DNA from: Candidatus Pacearchaeota archaeon CG1_02_39_14
GTDB lineage: Archaea; Nanobdellota; Nanobdellia; Pacearchaeales; GW2011-AR1
Reading direction: 5' to 3'
NCBI GenBank assembly: GCA_001872315.1
Contig: MNVZ01000007.1
Coordinates: 1 to 50,110 of the forward strand
DNA length: 50,110 bases
The position numbers and the translations under genes were made by a program. This document shows positions 22,499-31,197 of the stretch, one piece after another (position 1 is the first letter of the stretch; the number at the start of each line of letters is the position of its first letter). Under the pieces are notes generated by a model, which did no database searches, had not been told where the DNA came from, and saw nothing but the letters and a program-made list of their open reading frames with translations.

Positions 22499-22882
22499 GC
22501 TCTTCACTGCGACAACAATCGTAGCAGGAATTAAAAGCATAAGCAGTGCAACTAAGGTTCCTGTAATATAGGCCCCAATTTCAAGACCAACCAGCTCAAC
22601 GTCAGTTATTCCCCTAAGCCCGGCAAAGGTGATAAGGTTCTGAAGGCTGCTTATCCCGGCAAAGCTTACAATGACTATTGAAACGGACGCGAGAAGAAAA
22701 CTATGTGCATCTCTGTCTTCAACATTAATAAAAAATCCAACTATCAGTCCAAGAACGAGGATAATCCCGAAGATAAATGGATTCAGCTTTCCAAAACTTA
22801 ATATCCCGACTCCTAATGCAAGAATTACTCCGATAAGAAAAGCCCACGCACTTACAAGATTTTCACGCGCTCTTATCACCAT
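22475..22882 (-). CDS. Small integral membrane protein, 4 helices
   Basis: The 135-aa protein has about four membrane segments (WAFLIGVILALGVGILSF; FIFGIILVLGLIVGFFINV; FLLASVSIVIVSFAGI; ALLMLLIPATIVVAV) with a conserved-looking NVEDRDAHSFL turn between the second and third. I do not know its family. It is convergent with, and overlaps, the nucleotidyltransferase gene. Confidence 0.75.
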   Translation of the reverse strand: MVIRARENLVSAWAFLIGVILALGVGILSFGKLNPFIFGIILVLGLIVGFFINVEDRDAHSFLLASVSIVIVSFAGISSLQNLITFAGLRGITDVELVGLEIGAYITGTLVALLMLLIPATIVVAVKSLFSIAKR

Positions 22883-22987
22883 TCAATTTTAACATGTCCT
22901 ATTTATATAAAGATATCTACCCCTGATTTCATATATCTCTTGCAAAATAGAAAACTTTATAAACTAATGTAATTCCAGAGTAACATC

Positions 22988-24937
22988 ATGATGAAAAATA
23001 AAAAGTTCGCGTTAACCTTCTTCGCACTTTTTGCATTCGCTATCCTAGCAGGAATTGCAAGCGCAGAAGTCAACTTCACAAATATTGATGGTGCGACGCA
23101 GGAAACTTCTCATAACAGTGAAGTTACAATCTCCTTCAAAGTTCTAAGTGACTCAAATGAAACCAATGTCAGCCTTATATTGCCTGAATTATTTGATAAT
23201 GGCTGGTCGGGAAACCCAGGATTATTTAATCTGGTTGAAGGGGAAGAATCTGATTTAATCACTTTAACTCTTGAAGTCCCTGAATTTCAGGCTCCGGGAA
23301 CATATTCTGGTGTTATTTCATTGAGCGGGGCAAATGGGGTCAATGGCTTGCCTATTGATATAACAGTTACTACAACAAAGGATTTGGTAGTAGACACATT
23401 CACAGCACCTACAGAAACAAGCTCTGGAGCCCTAAAGCTAAAGAACACAGGAAATGTTGCGCTAAATAACATAATCTTTTCTACAAGAGGAAACATAAAT
23501 GTTACCTTCACCCCAAACAAGATAAATCTTGGAGCGGGACTTTCACAACAGATAAGCTTGGTAATCTCAAACCTTGCAGCCCTTAAGTTCGGATTGAACC
23601 CTACCACAATAACTGCCACAGAAAATAATGGAAACGGCACAGAAGTTACAACATCTACATTCACAATAAAGAAGACATTCTGTTCAGAAGGGACAGTCGG
23701 TGGAAATCTAAATATAAAAACACTTAATATTGATAATCTTGGAAACGGAAACGGAAATGAATGGGAACTTCTTGACGATATAGAAGTTGAAGTTGAAATA
23801 GAAAATACAGGTATAGAAGATATTGATGATGTTGAGCTTGTATTTGGATTCTTTGATGATAATGGAAACGATGTTTCTGATGAATTTGATTGGTCTTCAG
23901 CTGATGAAGAAAGTGTTGACCTTGGAAAGATAAGAGATGACTCTGAAAAGACACATACATTCAAGTTCAAAGTTCCTGCTGACTTCGCGGATATAGGTGA
24001 GGGAGAGTACAAGCTTGCGATAAAGGCCTATAGCAGAGACCTTGGTGAAGATGTAGAGTGCATTGACTCCGGAACAAAGCTGGATAAAGATTTTTATGAA
24101 TCAGTGGATATCGTCCTGGAAGATGATGACGAGAAATTTGTGATAATTGATAATATAAGATTCGACAATGAGCAGCTTATCTGTGGGGAAACTGCTTCAG
24201 GAGAATTCACAGTTTACAACGTTGGAGATGACAGCCAGGAAAGAATAAGAGTAACTATGAGAAATGAGGACCTTAGCCTGAATCAAATATTTGAGATTAC
24301 AAGCGACACGGATGTCGGAGAAAGTGAAACCATTGAATTTTCATTCCTTGTTCCTAAGGGAATTGATTCAGGCAAGTATTTCATCGAATACATATCCGAC
24401 TACGACTATGATAATGGAGTTTATGACACAAGATCAAAGGACAGATTCACAGGAGTCCTTGACATAATCTCATGTGCAGGTTCTTCAGGCACAGGCGGAA
24501 AGGCATCAATAATCGCAAGTCTTGTATCAGATGCAGTTCCTGGAGAGGAAATAATTGTTGAAGCAACAATAACAAACATAGGAACCCAGGAATCTGAATT
24601 TAGGGTAAGTGCTCTTGGCTTCCAGTCATGGGCAGACCTGGAATCAATCTCTTCTGAAGTGTTCACTCTGGATTCTGGAGAATCAAAAGACATAACGATT
24701 ACACTTAATGTTGATGAAGATGCTTCAGGAACACAAACATTCACAATCCAGACAATATCTGGAGGAACAGTTGACTCGAGAGATTTGGAAGTAAACTTCC
24801 CTGAAAAAGGAAAAGGATTCACAGGATTTTCAATTGAAGGATTGACAGGTTCAGGATATGTCTGGCTTCTTGTCTTAGTGAATGTAATCTTGATAGTCCT
24901 TATAGTCTTGGTTGCAGTAAGGCTTTCAAGAAGATAA
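22988..24937 (+). CDS. Large secreted surface protein with C-terminal anchor, candidate archaeosortase substrate
   Basis: The 649-aa protein has a signal peptide (MMKNKKFALTFFALFAFAIL, cleavage likely after ASA) and repeated Ig-like/CARDB-like beta domains: LKLKNTGNVALNNIIFSTRG, VEIENTGIEDIDDVELVFGF and ATITNIGTQESEFRVS are the typical first strands. The tail has GFTGF at about 610-614, a membrane helix, and the ending RLSRR: this motif, helix and Arg cluster is the layout of a PGF-CTERM-type sorting signal. An archaeosortase gene is the next gene. The protein is acidic, rich in Asp, Glu and Asn. A TATA box near 22958 supports the start. Confidence 0.85.
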   Translation: MMKNKKFALTFFALFAFAILAGIASAEVNFTNIDGATQETSHNSEVTISFKVLSDSNETNVSLILPELFDNGWSGNPGLFNLVEGEESDLITLTLEVPEFQAPGTYSGVISLSGANGVNGLPIDITVTTTKDLVVDTFTAPTETSSGALKLKNTGNVALNNIIFSTRGNINVTFTPNKINLGAGLSQQISLVISNLAALKFGLNPTTITATENNGNGTEVTTSTFTIKKTFCSEGTVGGNLNIKTLNIDNLGNGNGNEWELLDDIEVEVEIENTGIEDIDDVELVFGFFDDNGNDVSDEFDWSSADEESVDLGKIRDDSEKTHTFKFKVPADFADIGEGEYKLAIKAYSRDLGEDVECIDSGTKLDKDFYESVDIVLEDDDEKFVIIDNIRFDNEQLICGETASGEFTVYNVGDDSQERIRVTMRNEDLSLNQIFEITSDTDVGESETIEFSFLVPKGIDSGKYFIEYISDYDYDNGVYDTRSKDRFTGVLDIISCAGSSGTGGKASIIASLVSDAVPGEEIIVEATITNIGTQESEFRVSALGFQSWADLESISSEVFTLDSGESKDITITLNVDEDASGTQTFTIQTISGGTVDSRDLEVNFPEKGKGFTGFSIEGLTGSGYVWLLVLVNVILIVLIVLVAVRLSRR

Positions 24938-24976
24938 TCCGGAAAGAATTTTAAACCTCTTATTCCTCAATGATTG

Positions 24977-25525
24977 ATGAATGGAAAAGAGCTATCCACA
25001 TTACTCATTAGATATACCGTTTTGATTGTTCTGGGACTGTTCAATCTTGTTGCATTCTATTATATTTTTACTCCTCTGACGATTTATCCTGCCTTCTTTT
25101 TTATCTCAAAAATATTTGAGGACGCAGTCCTCGTTTCTGTAAGCCCGACTCCCGCAGTACTCTTTAACGGCTATATAGCGAGAATCATCCCTGCTTGTAT
25201 TGCCGGCTCGGCATATTACCTTCTCCTAATCTTGAATCTCACAACTCCTATGAACGCAGGAAAGAGAGCAGGAAGCATATTTTTCCTGTTTGCTTCGTTC
25301 CTTGTGCTGAATATAGCAAGAATAACTCTGTTTGCAGCCCTTGTTCCCGTAGGGTTTGAATATTTTGATGCTACCCACGAGTTCACCTGGTATTTCGGAA
25401 GCACAATAATGGTTGTTGTGATATGGTTTGCAAATGTGCTTATCTTTAAGATAAGGGAAATTCCGGTTTATTCCGACTTAAAATCTTTCTACATAGATAT
25501 CAGAGGGAAAAAAGATGGTAACTGA
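24977..25525 (+). CDS. Archaeosortase/exosortase family transpeptidase
   Basis: The 182-aa membrane protein has several helices and the three family active-site residues in context: Cys74 in [13 protein letters not shown], Arg115 in LNIARI and His134 in THEFTWYF. Archaeosortases cut C-terminal tripartite signals of surface proteins and may attach a lipid. A TTG at 24974 is possible, but ATG at 24977 is 24-26 bases from the TATA box AATTTTAAACC (about 24953). The preceding gene is the likely substrate. The DedA gene overlaps its end by 11 bases. Confidence 0.85.
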   Translation: MNGKELSTLLIRYTVLIVLGLFNLVAFYYIFTPLTIYPAFFFISKIFEDAVLVSVSPTPAVLFNGYIARIIPACIAGSAYYLLLILNLTTPMNAGKRAGSIFFLFASFLVLNIARITLFAALVPVGFEYFDATHEFTWYFGSTIMVVVIWFANVLIFKIREIPVYSDLKSFYIDIRGKKDGN

Positions 25526-26150
25526 CTTCCTCATTGCACTTACAGATTTTATCCTATCCGCTGTTGGCTCCTTGGACTACTTTGGGATTTTTGTGCTGAT
25601 GGCTGTGGAAAGCTCATTTATTCCGTTTCCTAGTGAGATAGTTATGATTCCGGCAGGAGTGCTTATCCAGCAGGGAAAAATGTCATTTTTTCCAGTCTTT
25701 CTGGCAGGGCTTTTCGGGAGTCTAACAGGCGCCTTGGTAAATTACTATCTGGCCCTCTATCTTGGAAGAGGAGCAGTCAATAAACTTATAGACAGATACG
25801 GAAAGATATTCCTTCTTGATAAATCAAAGCTCGACAGGACAGATTCCTATTTTCGCAGGCACGGGGATATAACAACATTCACAGGAAGGTTGATTCCGGT
25901 GATAAGGCAGCTTATTTCCCTTTCGGCAGGATTTGCAAGAATGAATATGCCAAGGTTTATTCTTTTCACATCTTTAGGGGCAGGAATTTGGGTATTAGTT
26001 CTTATTTTTGTCGGATACTTGTTTGGAGATTATCAGGAATTGATTATCAGTACTCTAAAAGAAATAAGCAGTCTAATCCAGATTTTGCTCCTGATATTTG
26101 TAATCATTATTATAGTCTACGCAGGGATTAGGCATTTCAGAAAAAATTAG
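25515..26150 (+). CDS. DedA/SNARE-associated (VTT) family membrane protein
   Basis: The 211-aa protein matches the DedA family: [16 protein letters not shown] (about 33-48), [19 protein letters not shown] (about 69-87) and [22 protein letters not shown] (about 117-138), with the key Gly-Arg and Arg residues, and membrane helices at both ends. Family members flip or move lipids such as undecaprenyl or dolichyl phosphate carriers. It overlaps the archaeosortase, which also works on membrane-anchored lipid-linked products. Its stop overlaps the convergent gene by four bases (TTAG). Confidence 0.88.
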   Translation: MVTDFLIALTDFILSAVGSLDYFGIFVLMAVESSFIPFPSEIVMIPAGVLIQQGKMSFFPVFLAGLFGSLTGALVNYYLALYLGRGAVNKLIDRYGKIFLLDKSKLDRTDSYFRRHGDITTFTGRLIPVIRQLISLSAGFARMNMPRFILFTSLGAGIWVLVLIFVGYLFGDYQELIISTLKEISSLIQILLLIFVIIIIVYAGIRHFRKN

Positions 26151-26794
26151 TCCTGCCTCGAATGAACTATAGATTCAACCATAAACTTCTCAACGGCCTC
26201 AACTATATTGCATTCCGGACCTATTGTTATTGTATAACAATTTCCCGAAGAATTTATACTGGTTTCCTGGCCTTTCACAAATGATATGACTGGATTGTAT
26301 GAATATTTCTGGCAAGTTATGTAATTAAAGTCAGGAAACAGCCCAGTTTCAACAAAATCATTTGTGCCTGAAATTACATCGAGCTGATTGTCTCTTAAAA
26401 AAGCAGTCATTGTTGCTATTCCTATAGTGCCTTCATCACATTTTCTTATTTCAGATGTGTCTATCCCTATGTAAACTGTCTTCTCTTTTGGGAAGATTAT
26501 TTCATCACCTTCAAAAGGCACTTTATTCTCCCTCGGATCAACCTTCAAATAAAGATTATATCTTATAAGCTGCTTGGTTTCAGGTGCCTTGAAAAAGTAA
26601 TAATGATGATATACCTCAAGCTGGTCGAATCTTTCCTTTGTAAAAGATAATCCTCTGTACTCAAATTCATTCAACCCCTGAAAGATTGAGCTTGCTACAA
26701 AGTAAATTACCAAAAGAAAACCTACAAAAATAATTATTCCAAGTAAATCCTTCTCTATTCTTCTTTCTGTGGCCGTTTTCCTTTTTTTCTTCAT
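26147..26794 (-). CDS. Anchored extracytoplasmic hypothetical protein, 215 aa
   Basis: The protein has a basic N-terminus, one membrane helix (about residues 19-37) and an external domain of about 175 residues with two Cys near the end (ITCQKY and [13 protein letters not shown]). No family recognised. Its C-terminal pattern (GNCYTI then [10 protein letters not shown]) resembles that of the next upstream gene (GCIFIDGD then AVDAFLYKIL), so the two may be paralogs. A TATA box near 26820 gives it its own leaderless transcript. Confidence 0.7.
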   Translation of the reverse strand: MKKKRKTATERRIEKDLLGIIIFVGFLLVIYFVASSIFQGLNEFEYRGLSFTKERFDQLEVYHHYYFFKAPETKQLIRYNLYLKVDPRENKVPFEGDEIIFPKEKTVYIGIDTSEIRKCDEGTIGIATMTAFLRDNQLDVISGTNDFVETGLFPDFNYITCQKYSYNPVISFVKGQETSINSSGNCYTITIGPECNIVEAVEKFMVESIVHSRQD

Positions 26795-26842
26795 TTTATA
26801 ACAAGTAAAAAATCGGTTTTAAATATTTCTGCTGCCCATACC

Positions 26843-27400
26843 CTATATAAAACCGAGTATTTTATAGAGAAAAGCGTCAACTGCAACCATATCTCCGTCG
26901 ATAAAAATGCATCCTTCCTGCTGATAAACCCTGTTTTCCGAGCTGTTTCTATAAACAATAAGGTTGCTGTCGCATCCCTTTTCTGGAAGGTCGCTTTCGC
27001 ATGAATCATAACAGGCCTCCTGAAATCTTGAGCTGTATCTCCCAAGATTAAGCCTTATCTCTTCCAAAACTTCAGGGTTTCCTTGGGAATCAACATACAA
27101 AGGATTCTTGTAATATGTATTCAGGTCGCTCTCTATTGTAAGAGGCACCCTTTCGGCAAGGCCTATGAAATTAAGGAATCCAAACTGCTGCTCCTCTATC
27201 TGGTAAATCCATCTTCCATTTACAAACTGCCCATTCAGGTCTTCAGGCTCAACTTCTTCAGCATCAGATGAGCCGCTCGAGCTGAAAAACGCATATCCTA
27301 ATGTGCTTGCCAGCATAAGGAATATCAGCAGGATTCCAATAATCATCCGGTTAATTCTGTTTTTCCTGTCTGTCTCTTCCTGGGATCTTATCTTCTTCAT
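26843..27400 (-). CDS. Anchored extracytoplasmic hypothetical protein, 185 aa
   Basis: The protein has a basic start, one membrane helix (about 19-40, MIIGILLIFLMLASTLGYAFF) and an external domain with Cys residues in ACYDSCESD, GCDSN and EGCIF. It is probably disulfide-bonded outside the cell. It starts just after the S-layer terminator, in the same direction as the S-layer gene. No family recognised; possibly a paralog of the 215-aa protein downstream. Confidence 0.7.
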   Translation of the reverse strand: MKKIRSQEETDRKNRINRMIIGILLIFLMLASTLGYAFFSSSGSSDAEEVEPEDLNGQFVNGRWIYQIEEQQFGFLNFIGLAERVPLTIESDLNTYYKNPLYVDSQGNPEVLEEIRLNLGRYSSRFQEACYDSCESDLPEKGCDSNLIVYRNSSENRVYQQEGCIFIDGDMVAVDAFLYKILGFI

Positions 27401-27436
27401 TGAAAATTAACAATTTAATCCTTTAAAAAATTATGG

Positions 27437-27484
27437 CTCCCGCCGGGGGAGATAAAAAGAAAAAATAAAAAAAGAAAAAAAAGA
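27437..27484 (-). terminator. Terminator of the S-layer gene
   Basis: Downstream of the S-layer stop, the minus strand has a run of T-tracts (27452-27484), then a GC hairpin CTCCC-CCGGC-GGGAG (27451-27437). T-rich tracts terminate archaeal RNA polymerase. A strong terminator is expected after a highly expressed gene. Confidence 0.65.
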
Positions 27485-27494
27485 AGATTTGGCT

Positions 27495-29930
27495 TTATTC
27501 TGTTACCAAGCTTGCTTCTGTCGCACTGGTTCCTACATACTTCTTGCCGATGTCGGTCATAACCTCTTCGGTAGTCAAGAATGTAGCGGCATTTGTTGTG
27601 TCTCCAGCTTCATAACCTGCAACAAGAGTTGCAATCTTTCCTGTTGACCATGGGTTACTGAAGGTCTGAATAAGGAAGCTTCCTGCTCCTACACCAGTAG
27701 TACTTTCCCAGGAAGGTCCACACATGGCGGAATCTCCTCCTAACAAAGTAGATGCTACAGTGTTAACACAACTACCCCCAACAACAATAAGGTTCTTGCT
27801 TGACACGGAAGTAACTTGCGCGTCAGTTACAAGAATCTGGCCTAAATCTGCGCCTCCACTTCCAACACTTGCGTCTTCGGCTACGAAGTAGACCAAAGCT
27901 TCCAAGAAATTGTCAGGGAAAGTTGCAGTTATCTTTGAAGGAGCGCTTGATGTATCAAGGTCCTCTACAATAGCACCGTATTTGGTTCTTGTAGTAGATA
28001 GGTCAGTATTGTCGTTATCAGTTACAAATGTTCCAGAGCTTCTTCTGCTACTTGATGATATCTCGTTGTCACTGTTATTTTGCAGGTCCATCGAGAATAT
28101 CAGCTGTGCTGTGGTAAGTGGGTTCTCATCGTCGTCTCTGTCTGTATCATCAGCCATAAGACTTACCTGCCACTTATCACCTAATCCATCTCCCGGTAGT
28201 TCAGATGTGTTTATATCTGTAATGTTCAGCAATCCGTTATACTGAGTTCTCATAAGAACTGTAACGGTTTCATGAGCACTTCCAGAGTAAACAACACCAT
28301 TTGCAGCACCGCTTAAAGCGAGGTCGAAGTCGTTAGATGTATCATCAGACTTATTCACAAAAGTGAATGTAGTTCCTCCCAGTTTAAGGGTGAACTGTTC
28401 TGCTGTAGCATCATAACTTCTTGCAATAGTGCCTTCTGAATCTCCAAGGACATCTAGGTTTACCTTAGGATCACTGTCTGATGATTTATCAGCTCCCTTA
28501 TACTGAACAACAAATGTTCTTGCGTCGTTTGCCGCAGCTGAAGAATCAGCAGTATTAAGGATGAAGTAGTCATCATCTGTGATTGTTCCGTTTGGTTCCA
28601 ATACAAGTCTGTCAGAAGCCTTGTCTCCGCTATAAATACCGGTGGCATTCGCGAATACTAAAGGCATGTCAATGTCATGTCCATCAACATTCATGAATTT
28701 CAGCTTGTACTTTGTGTCTCCACTGCTTGGCTCAAGAACGATTTCCTCAGTCATATGTTCCGCAAATCCATGGAACTCAACATCCCATCCCTGCGTGAAC
28801 AATACTTCTGGTTCGTCGAGGTTGTAAGCATCGCTTAGCTTACCTCCAACAGGAACAAACAAATCATCCTCCGCGGTCATGTTTATCTGGATATCATCTA
28901 TCAAGATGTCACCTCCGCTTGTAGTGTTTGTAATGGTTACAATAGCATCACTGATTGTTTCAGTGTTTACTTTCATTGTAGTGCCATCTTCAAGCTCAAG
29001 CTTGTCAGCTCCCAAGAAGACAGTTGCATACTGAACACCTCCCTGGTAATCTTGGTAAGTGATATCGCTAACACCTACATTGATTCCAGCAATGATTGTG
29101 GTATCTCCATCATTCAATGTGTTAGAGGTTTCTCCGTTAACAGTAAGCTTAGTCTGGGTAGTACCTGTTGTAACACCTTCCACAGTGTACTGCGTTCCGT
29201 CAATTGTTACAGTATAAACTTCTCCATTGTACACATCAAGCCTCTCAACTCCGCTCATCATTGTAAGCTTAACACCATTCGAAGTGCTTTCAGCCTTCGT
29301 TATAGTATATGTCTTACCAAGCATTGTCAAGTCCTTGTCTTCAACATCTTCCAATCTTCCTGTAGAATCAAGATCAGAATCAAGAGTTGTTGTAAAGTCA
29401 AGTTCGTAGACTCCAATGTGAACTCCACTTGAGAACTTAAGGAAATCTCCAATTACGTCTTCATCATCTTCATCATAGACAACAGATGCGTTAACACCTG
29501 CAGTTGTTGATTTATCATCAAAGAAGTTGAAGAATTCTTCGTAGTTAGCAGTCCCCTTCTCGTTTGTTACAGAACCTCCACCCAAAAGGGCCCAATCATC
29601 ATCATCGATGAAAGTTTCAATTCTGAACAAAGGCTCTCCAATTTCAAGCTCGTCAGTTCCTGTGCTTACTTGCCATACATCACCACTAACTATCACATTC
29701 CCGCTTCCGCTGGACTGTGCAGCAAGTGCGTCTGACAAGTCAGACTGGATGTTTGCAGCAGCAACCAAATCGCTATTTAAGGCAGAACTACCCCAAACTA
29801 TTCCTACATCAGCAGCACCGTTCTGTACAAATGGTGCAGGATAATTTGCAGCAGCAGCCAAGGCTATTGTCGAACCTATAAGTGCGGTCGAAGCAGCAGC
29901 CGAAGCAATTTTTCTGAAGTTAAATTTCAT
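27495..29930 (-). CDS. S-layer protein
   Basis: The 811-aa protein is an archaeal S-layer protein. A signal peptide (MKFNFRKIASAAASTALIGS) is followed by the typical mature start YPAPFVQNGAADVGIVWGSS, then ALNSDLVAAANIQSDL, shared by methanococcal S-layer proteins. The body is acidic, Thr/Asp-rich and beta-rich. The end contains GKIATLVAGYEAGDTTNAAT, like the S-layer C-terminal domain. Only one or two Cys pairs are seen near residues 710-740. It forms the cell wall lattice. It is preceded by a leader of about 210 bases with GGAGGT before the ATG. Confidence 0.93.
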   Translation of the reverse strand: MKFNFRKIASAAASTALIGSTIALAAAANYPAPFVQNGAADVGIVWGSSALNSDLVAAANIQSDLSDALAAQSSGSGNVIVSGDVWQVSTGTDELEIGEPLFRIETFIDDDDWALLGGGSVTNEKGTANYEEFFNFFDDKSTTAGVNASVVYDEDDEDVIGDFLKFSSGVHIGVYELDFTTTLDSDLDSTGRLEDVEDKDLTMLGKTYTITKAESTSNGVKLTMMSGVERLDVYNGEVYTVTIDGTQYTVEGVTTGTTQTKLTVNGETSNTLNDGDTTIIAGINVGVSDITYQDYQGGVQYATVFLGADKLELEDGTTMKVNTETISDAIVTITNTTSGGDILIDDIQINMTAEDDLFVPVGGKLSDAYNLDEPEVLFTQGWDVEFHGFAEHMTEEIVLEPSSGDTKYKLKFMNVDGHDIDMPLVFANATGIYSGDKASDRLVLEPNGTITDDDYFILNTADSSAAANDARTFVVQYKGADKSSDSDPKVNLDVLGDSEGTIARSYDATAEQFTLKLGGTTFTFVNKSDDTSNDFDLALSGAANGVVYSGSAHETVTVLMRTQYNGLLNITDINTSELPGDGLGDKWQVSLMADDTDRDDDENPLTTAQLIFSMDLQNNSDNEISSSSRRSSGTFVTDNDNTDLSTTRTKYGAIVEDLDTSSAPSKITATFPDNFLEALVYFVAEDASVGSGGADLGQILVTDAQVTSVSSKNLIVVGGSCVNTVASTLLGGDSAMCGPSWESTTGVGAGSFLIQTFSNPWSTGKIATLVAGYEAGDTTNAATFLTTEEVMTDIGKKYVGTSATEASLVTE

Positions 29931-30140
29931 ACTTTTTTACTAACCTCCTTTCATCTCTCTTGTATCGGTAGCTCTTTCGAGCTCCTCTTAGAGGAAGCTG
30001 TTTTTTAAGACAGCCCACCGGCCCTCTCGACAGTCATCAATTAAGTTATCATAAGGGCTTACACTCTCGTCGGAGTTATTTTACTAATCCAATTTTGCTT
30101 TAAAAAGCTTTTCATAGAGTCAATTCTTGATTGCTCTAAT
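29931..30140 (-). promoter_or_regulatory. Long structured 5' leader of the S-layer mRNA
   Basis: This stretch has no gene. On the minus strand it contains ACTC-CGACGA-GAGT, GCTGT-CTTAAAAA-ACAGC, and then two hairpins that share bases: AGC-T-TCCTC-TAA-GAGGA-GCT and AGCTC-GAAA-GAGCT (a GNRA tetraloop). They cannot form together. GGAGGT follows, 12 bases before the ATG. The rest of the gap to 30340 holds the two divergent promoters. Stability of the mRNA or translational control are possible roles. Confidence 0.55.
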
Positions 30141-30154
30141 CTATTCATTAGATA

Positions 30155-30186
30155 TTACTACCTTTATAAACCTTATGTTACTACCT
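30155..30186 (-). promoter_or_regulatory. S-layer promoter: TATA box flanked by direct repeats
   Basis: The minus-strand TATA box is GGTTTATAAAGG (30172-30161). The plus-strand sequence TTACTACCT occurs at 30155-30163 and at 30178-30186, 23 bp apart, one on each side of the TATA core. A regulator binding both would control entry of TBP. Confidence 0.5.
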
Positions 30187-30283
30187 ATTAATACTTCAGG
30201 AATATTCTGATGTCCAGATTCGTCTTGTTTTATCATACCAGTTAAATAGGGGTTCTACTCTAACATATAAGTTAAATAAAAAC

Positions 30284-30291
30284 ATATATAT
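30284..30291 (+). promoter_or_regulatory. TATA box upstream of the divergent regulator
   Basis: TATATATA here predicts a transcript start near 30312-30315. The small inverted repeat TAAC-ATATAA-GTTA (30261-30274) lies just upstream. The start would coincide with an ATG at 30312 that opens a 19-codon frame overlapping the regulator gene. Confidence 0.45.
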
Positions 30292-30340
30292 AGGTTAGAT
30301 ATTTTACTATTATGTGTTCAGATAAAACCCCTATTGTAAA

Positions 30341-30700
30341 ATGGCGCAAAAAACAAAGACAAGGCAGATAACTATCGTCGATAAAGGGGGAACTTTCAAT
30401 ACACTCCTTAGAAGGTTCTCAGGCTCAAAGGAAGATTATGATTTTGAGGGCATTTCGGCACTAAGAAGGTTGCTTTCAAATGAAAAGGCAAGAATTCTCC
30501 ACACAATAAAAACAAATCAGCCAAATTCTGTTTATGATCTTGCTAAAATCCTGAAAAGAGATTTCAAGGCAGTGAGGGGAGACCTTGAATTGTTGTCAAG
30601 ATTTGGGTTTGTTGATTTAATTTCAGAGAAAAAAGGAAAGAGGGAAAGACTAAAACCAGTCCTCGCAGTTGATTCAATAAATATAGAGATTCAAGTCTAA
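30341..30700 (+). CDS. Winged-helix transcriptional regulator
   Basis: The 119-aa protein has a winged helix at about residues 38-105: ISALRRLLSNEKARILHTI, NSVYDLAKILKRDFKAVRGDL (turn and recognition helix) and FGFVDLISEKKGKRERLKP (wing). It resembles small archaeal ArsR/MarR-like regulators. It is divergent from the S-layer gene across a 410-base gap, so it may regulate itself and the S-layer. It ends with a four-base overlap (CTAA) with the convergent operon. Confidence 0.8.
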   Translation: MAQKTKTRQITIVDKGGTFNTLLRRFSGSKEDYDFEGISALRRLLSNEKARILHTIKTNQPNSVYDLAKILKRDFKAVRGDLELLSRFGFVDLISEKKGKRERLKPVLAVDSINIEIQV

Positions 30701-31197
30701 TAGCAGAGTCTTAAGGTGTTTATTATCTTTCCCGGAAATGATGGGATTAGGTAACTTGCTCCTGAAATCCTGTTTCCACATTCCCCTTTCTTTATGACTA
30801 AAATCTCTTCCCTTTCAGCATCTTCTGAATCTCTGGAATATAGTGATTCAAACACATATCCCTTTATGCTTGAATTCTCCCCTGTCTTCCATGCGGTTTC
30901 CAAAACATCGTTCATCTGTTTTTCCAGCACTTCACAGCTATCCATGTCATTTATGCATATCTCTCCAGAATAACACCTCTCAAAGAGGCTTCCTAAGTCT
31001 GAATATTCATCGCTTCTTATCTGGCACTCCGTTGTAATCTCTCCTGCGCTTTCAAGAAACTGATAGACATCCTTGCTTTCCCGGTTGCTTTCATCAGGAT
31101 TCCTTATCATTATTCCAAGGAAGACCATCAGAATCACAACCACAATCACCATTATAAGAGCAAATCCTACTATCTCTTCCTGGCCTCTCTTCATCAT
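30697..31197 (-). CDS. Pilin-like anchored protein, 166 aa (last gene of the surface operon)
   Basis: The protein begins MMKRGQEEIVGFALIMVIVV: two basic residues, G and Q directly before a membrane helix, like class III (EppA-type) archaeal prepilin signals. The external part of about 135 residues has Cys in TECQIRSDE, RCYSGEIC, DSCEV and two near the C-terminus. No known pilin domain is recognised beyond the N-terminus. It overlaps the upstream gene by four bases and is the last of ten genes read from 40208. Confidence 0.72.
   Translation of the reverse strand: MMKRGQEEIVGFALIMVIVVVILMVFLGIMIRNPDESNRESKDVYQFLESAGEITTECQIRSDEYSDLGSLFERCYSGEICINDMDSCEVLEKQMNDVLETAWKTGENSSIKGYVFESLYSRDSEDAEREEILVIKKGECGNRISGASYLIPSFPGKIINTLRLCY

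Noticed and set aside
23287-24012. A 241-codon open frame opposite the 649-aa surface protein
   Set aside because: It is Ser/Pro/Val-rich, as expected from the complement of an Asp/Asn/Glu-rich gene, and has no promoter of its own.
26791-27045. An 84-codon frame overlapping the 185-aa anchored protein
   Set aside because: It lies inside the gene at 26843-27400 in another frame and has no start signal or domain.
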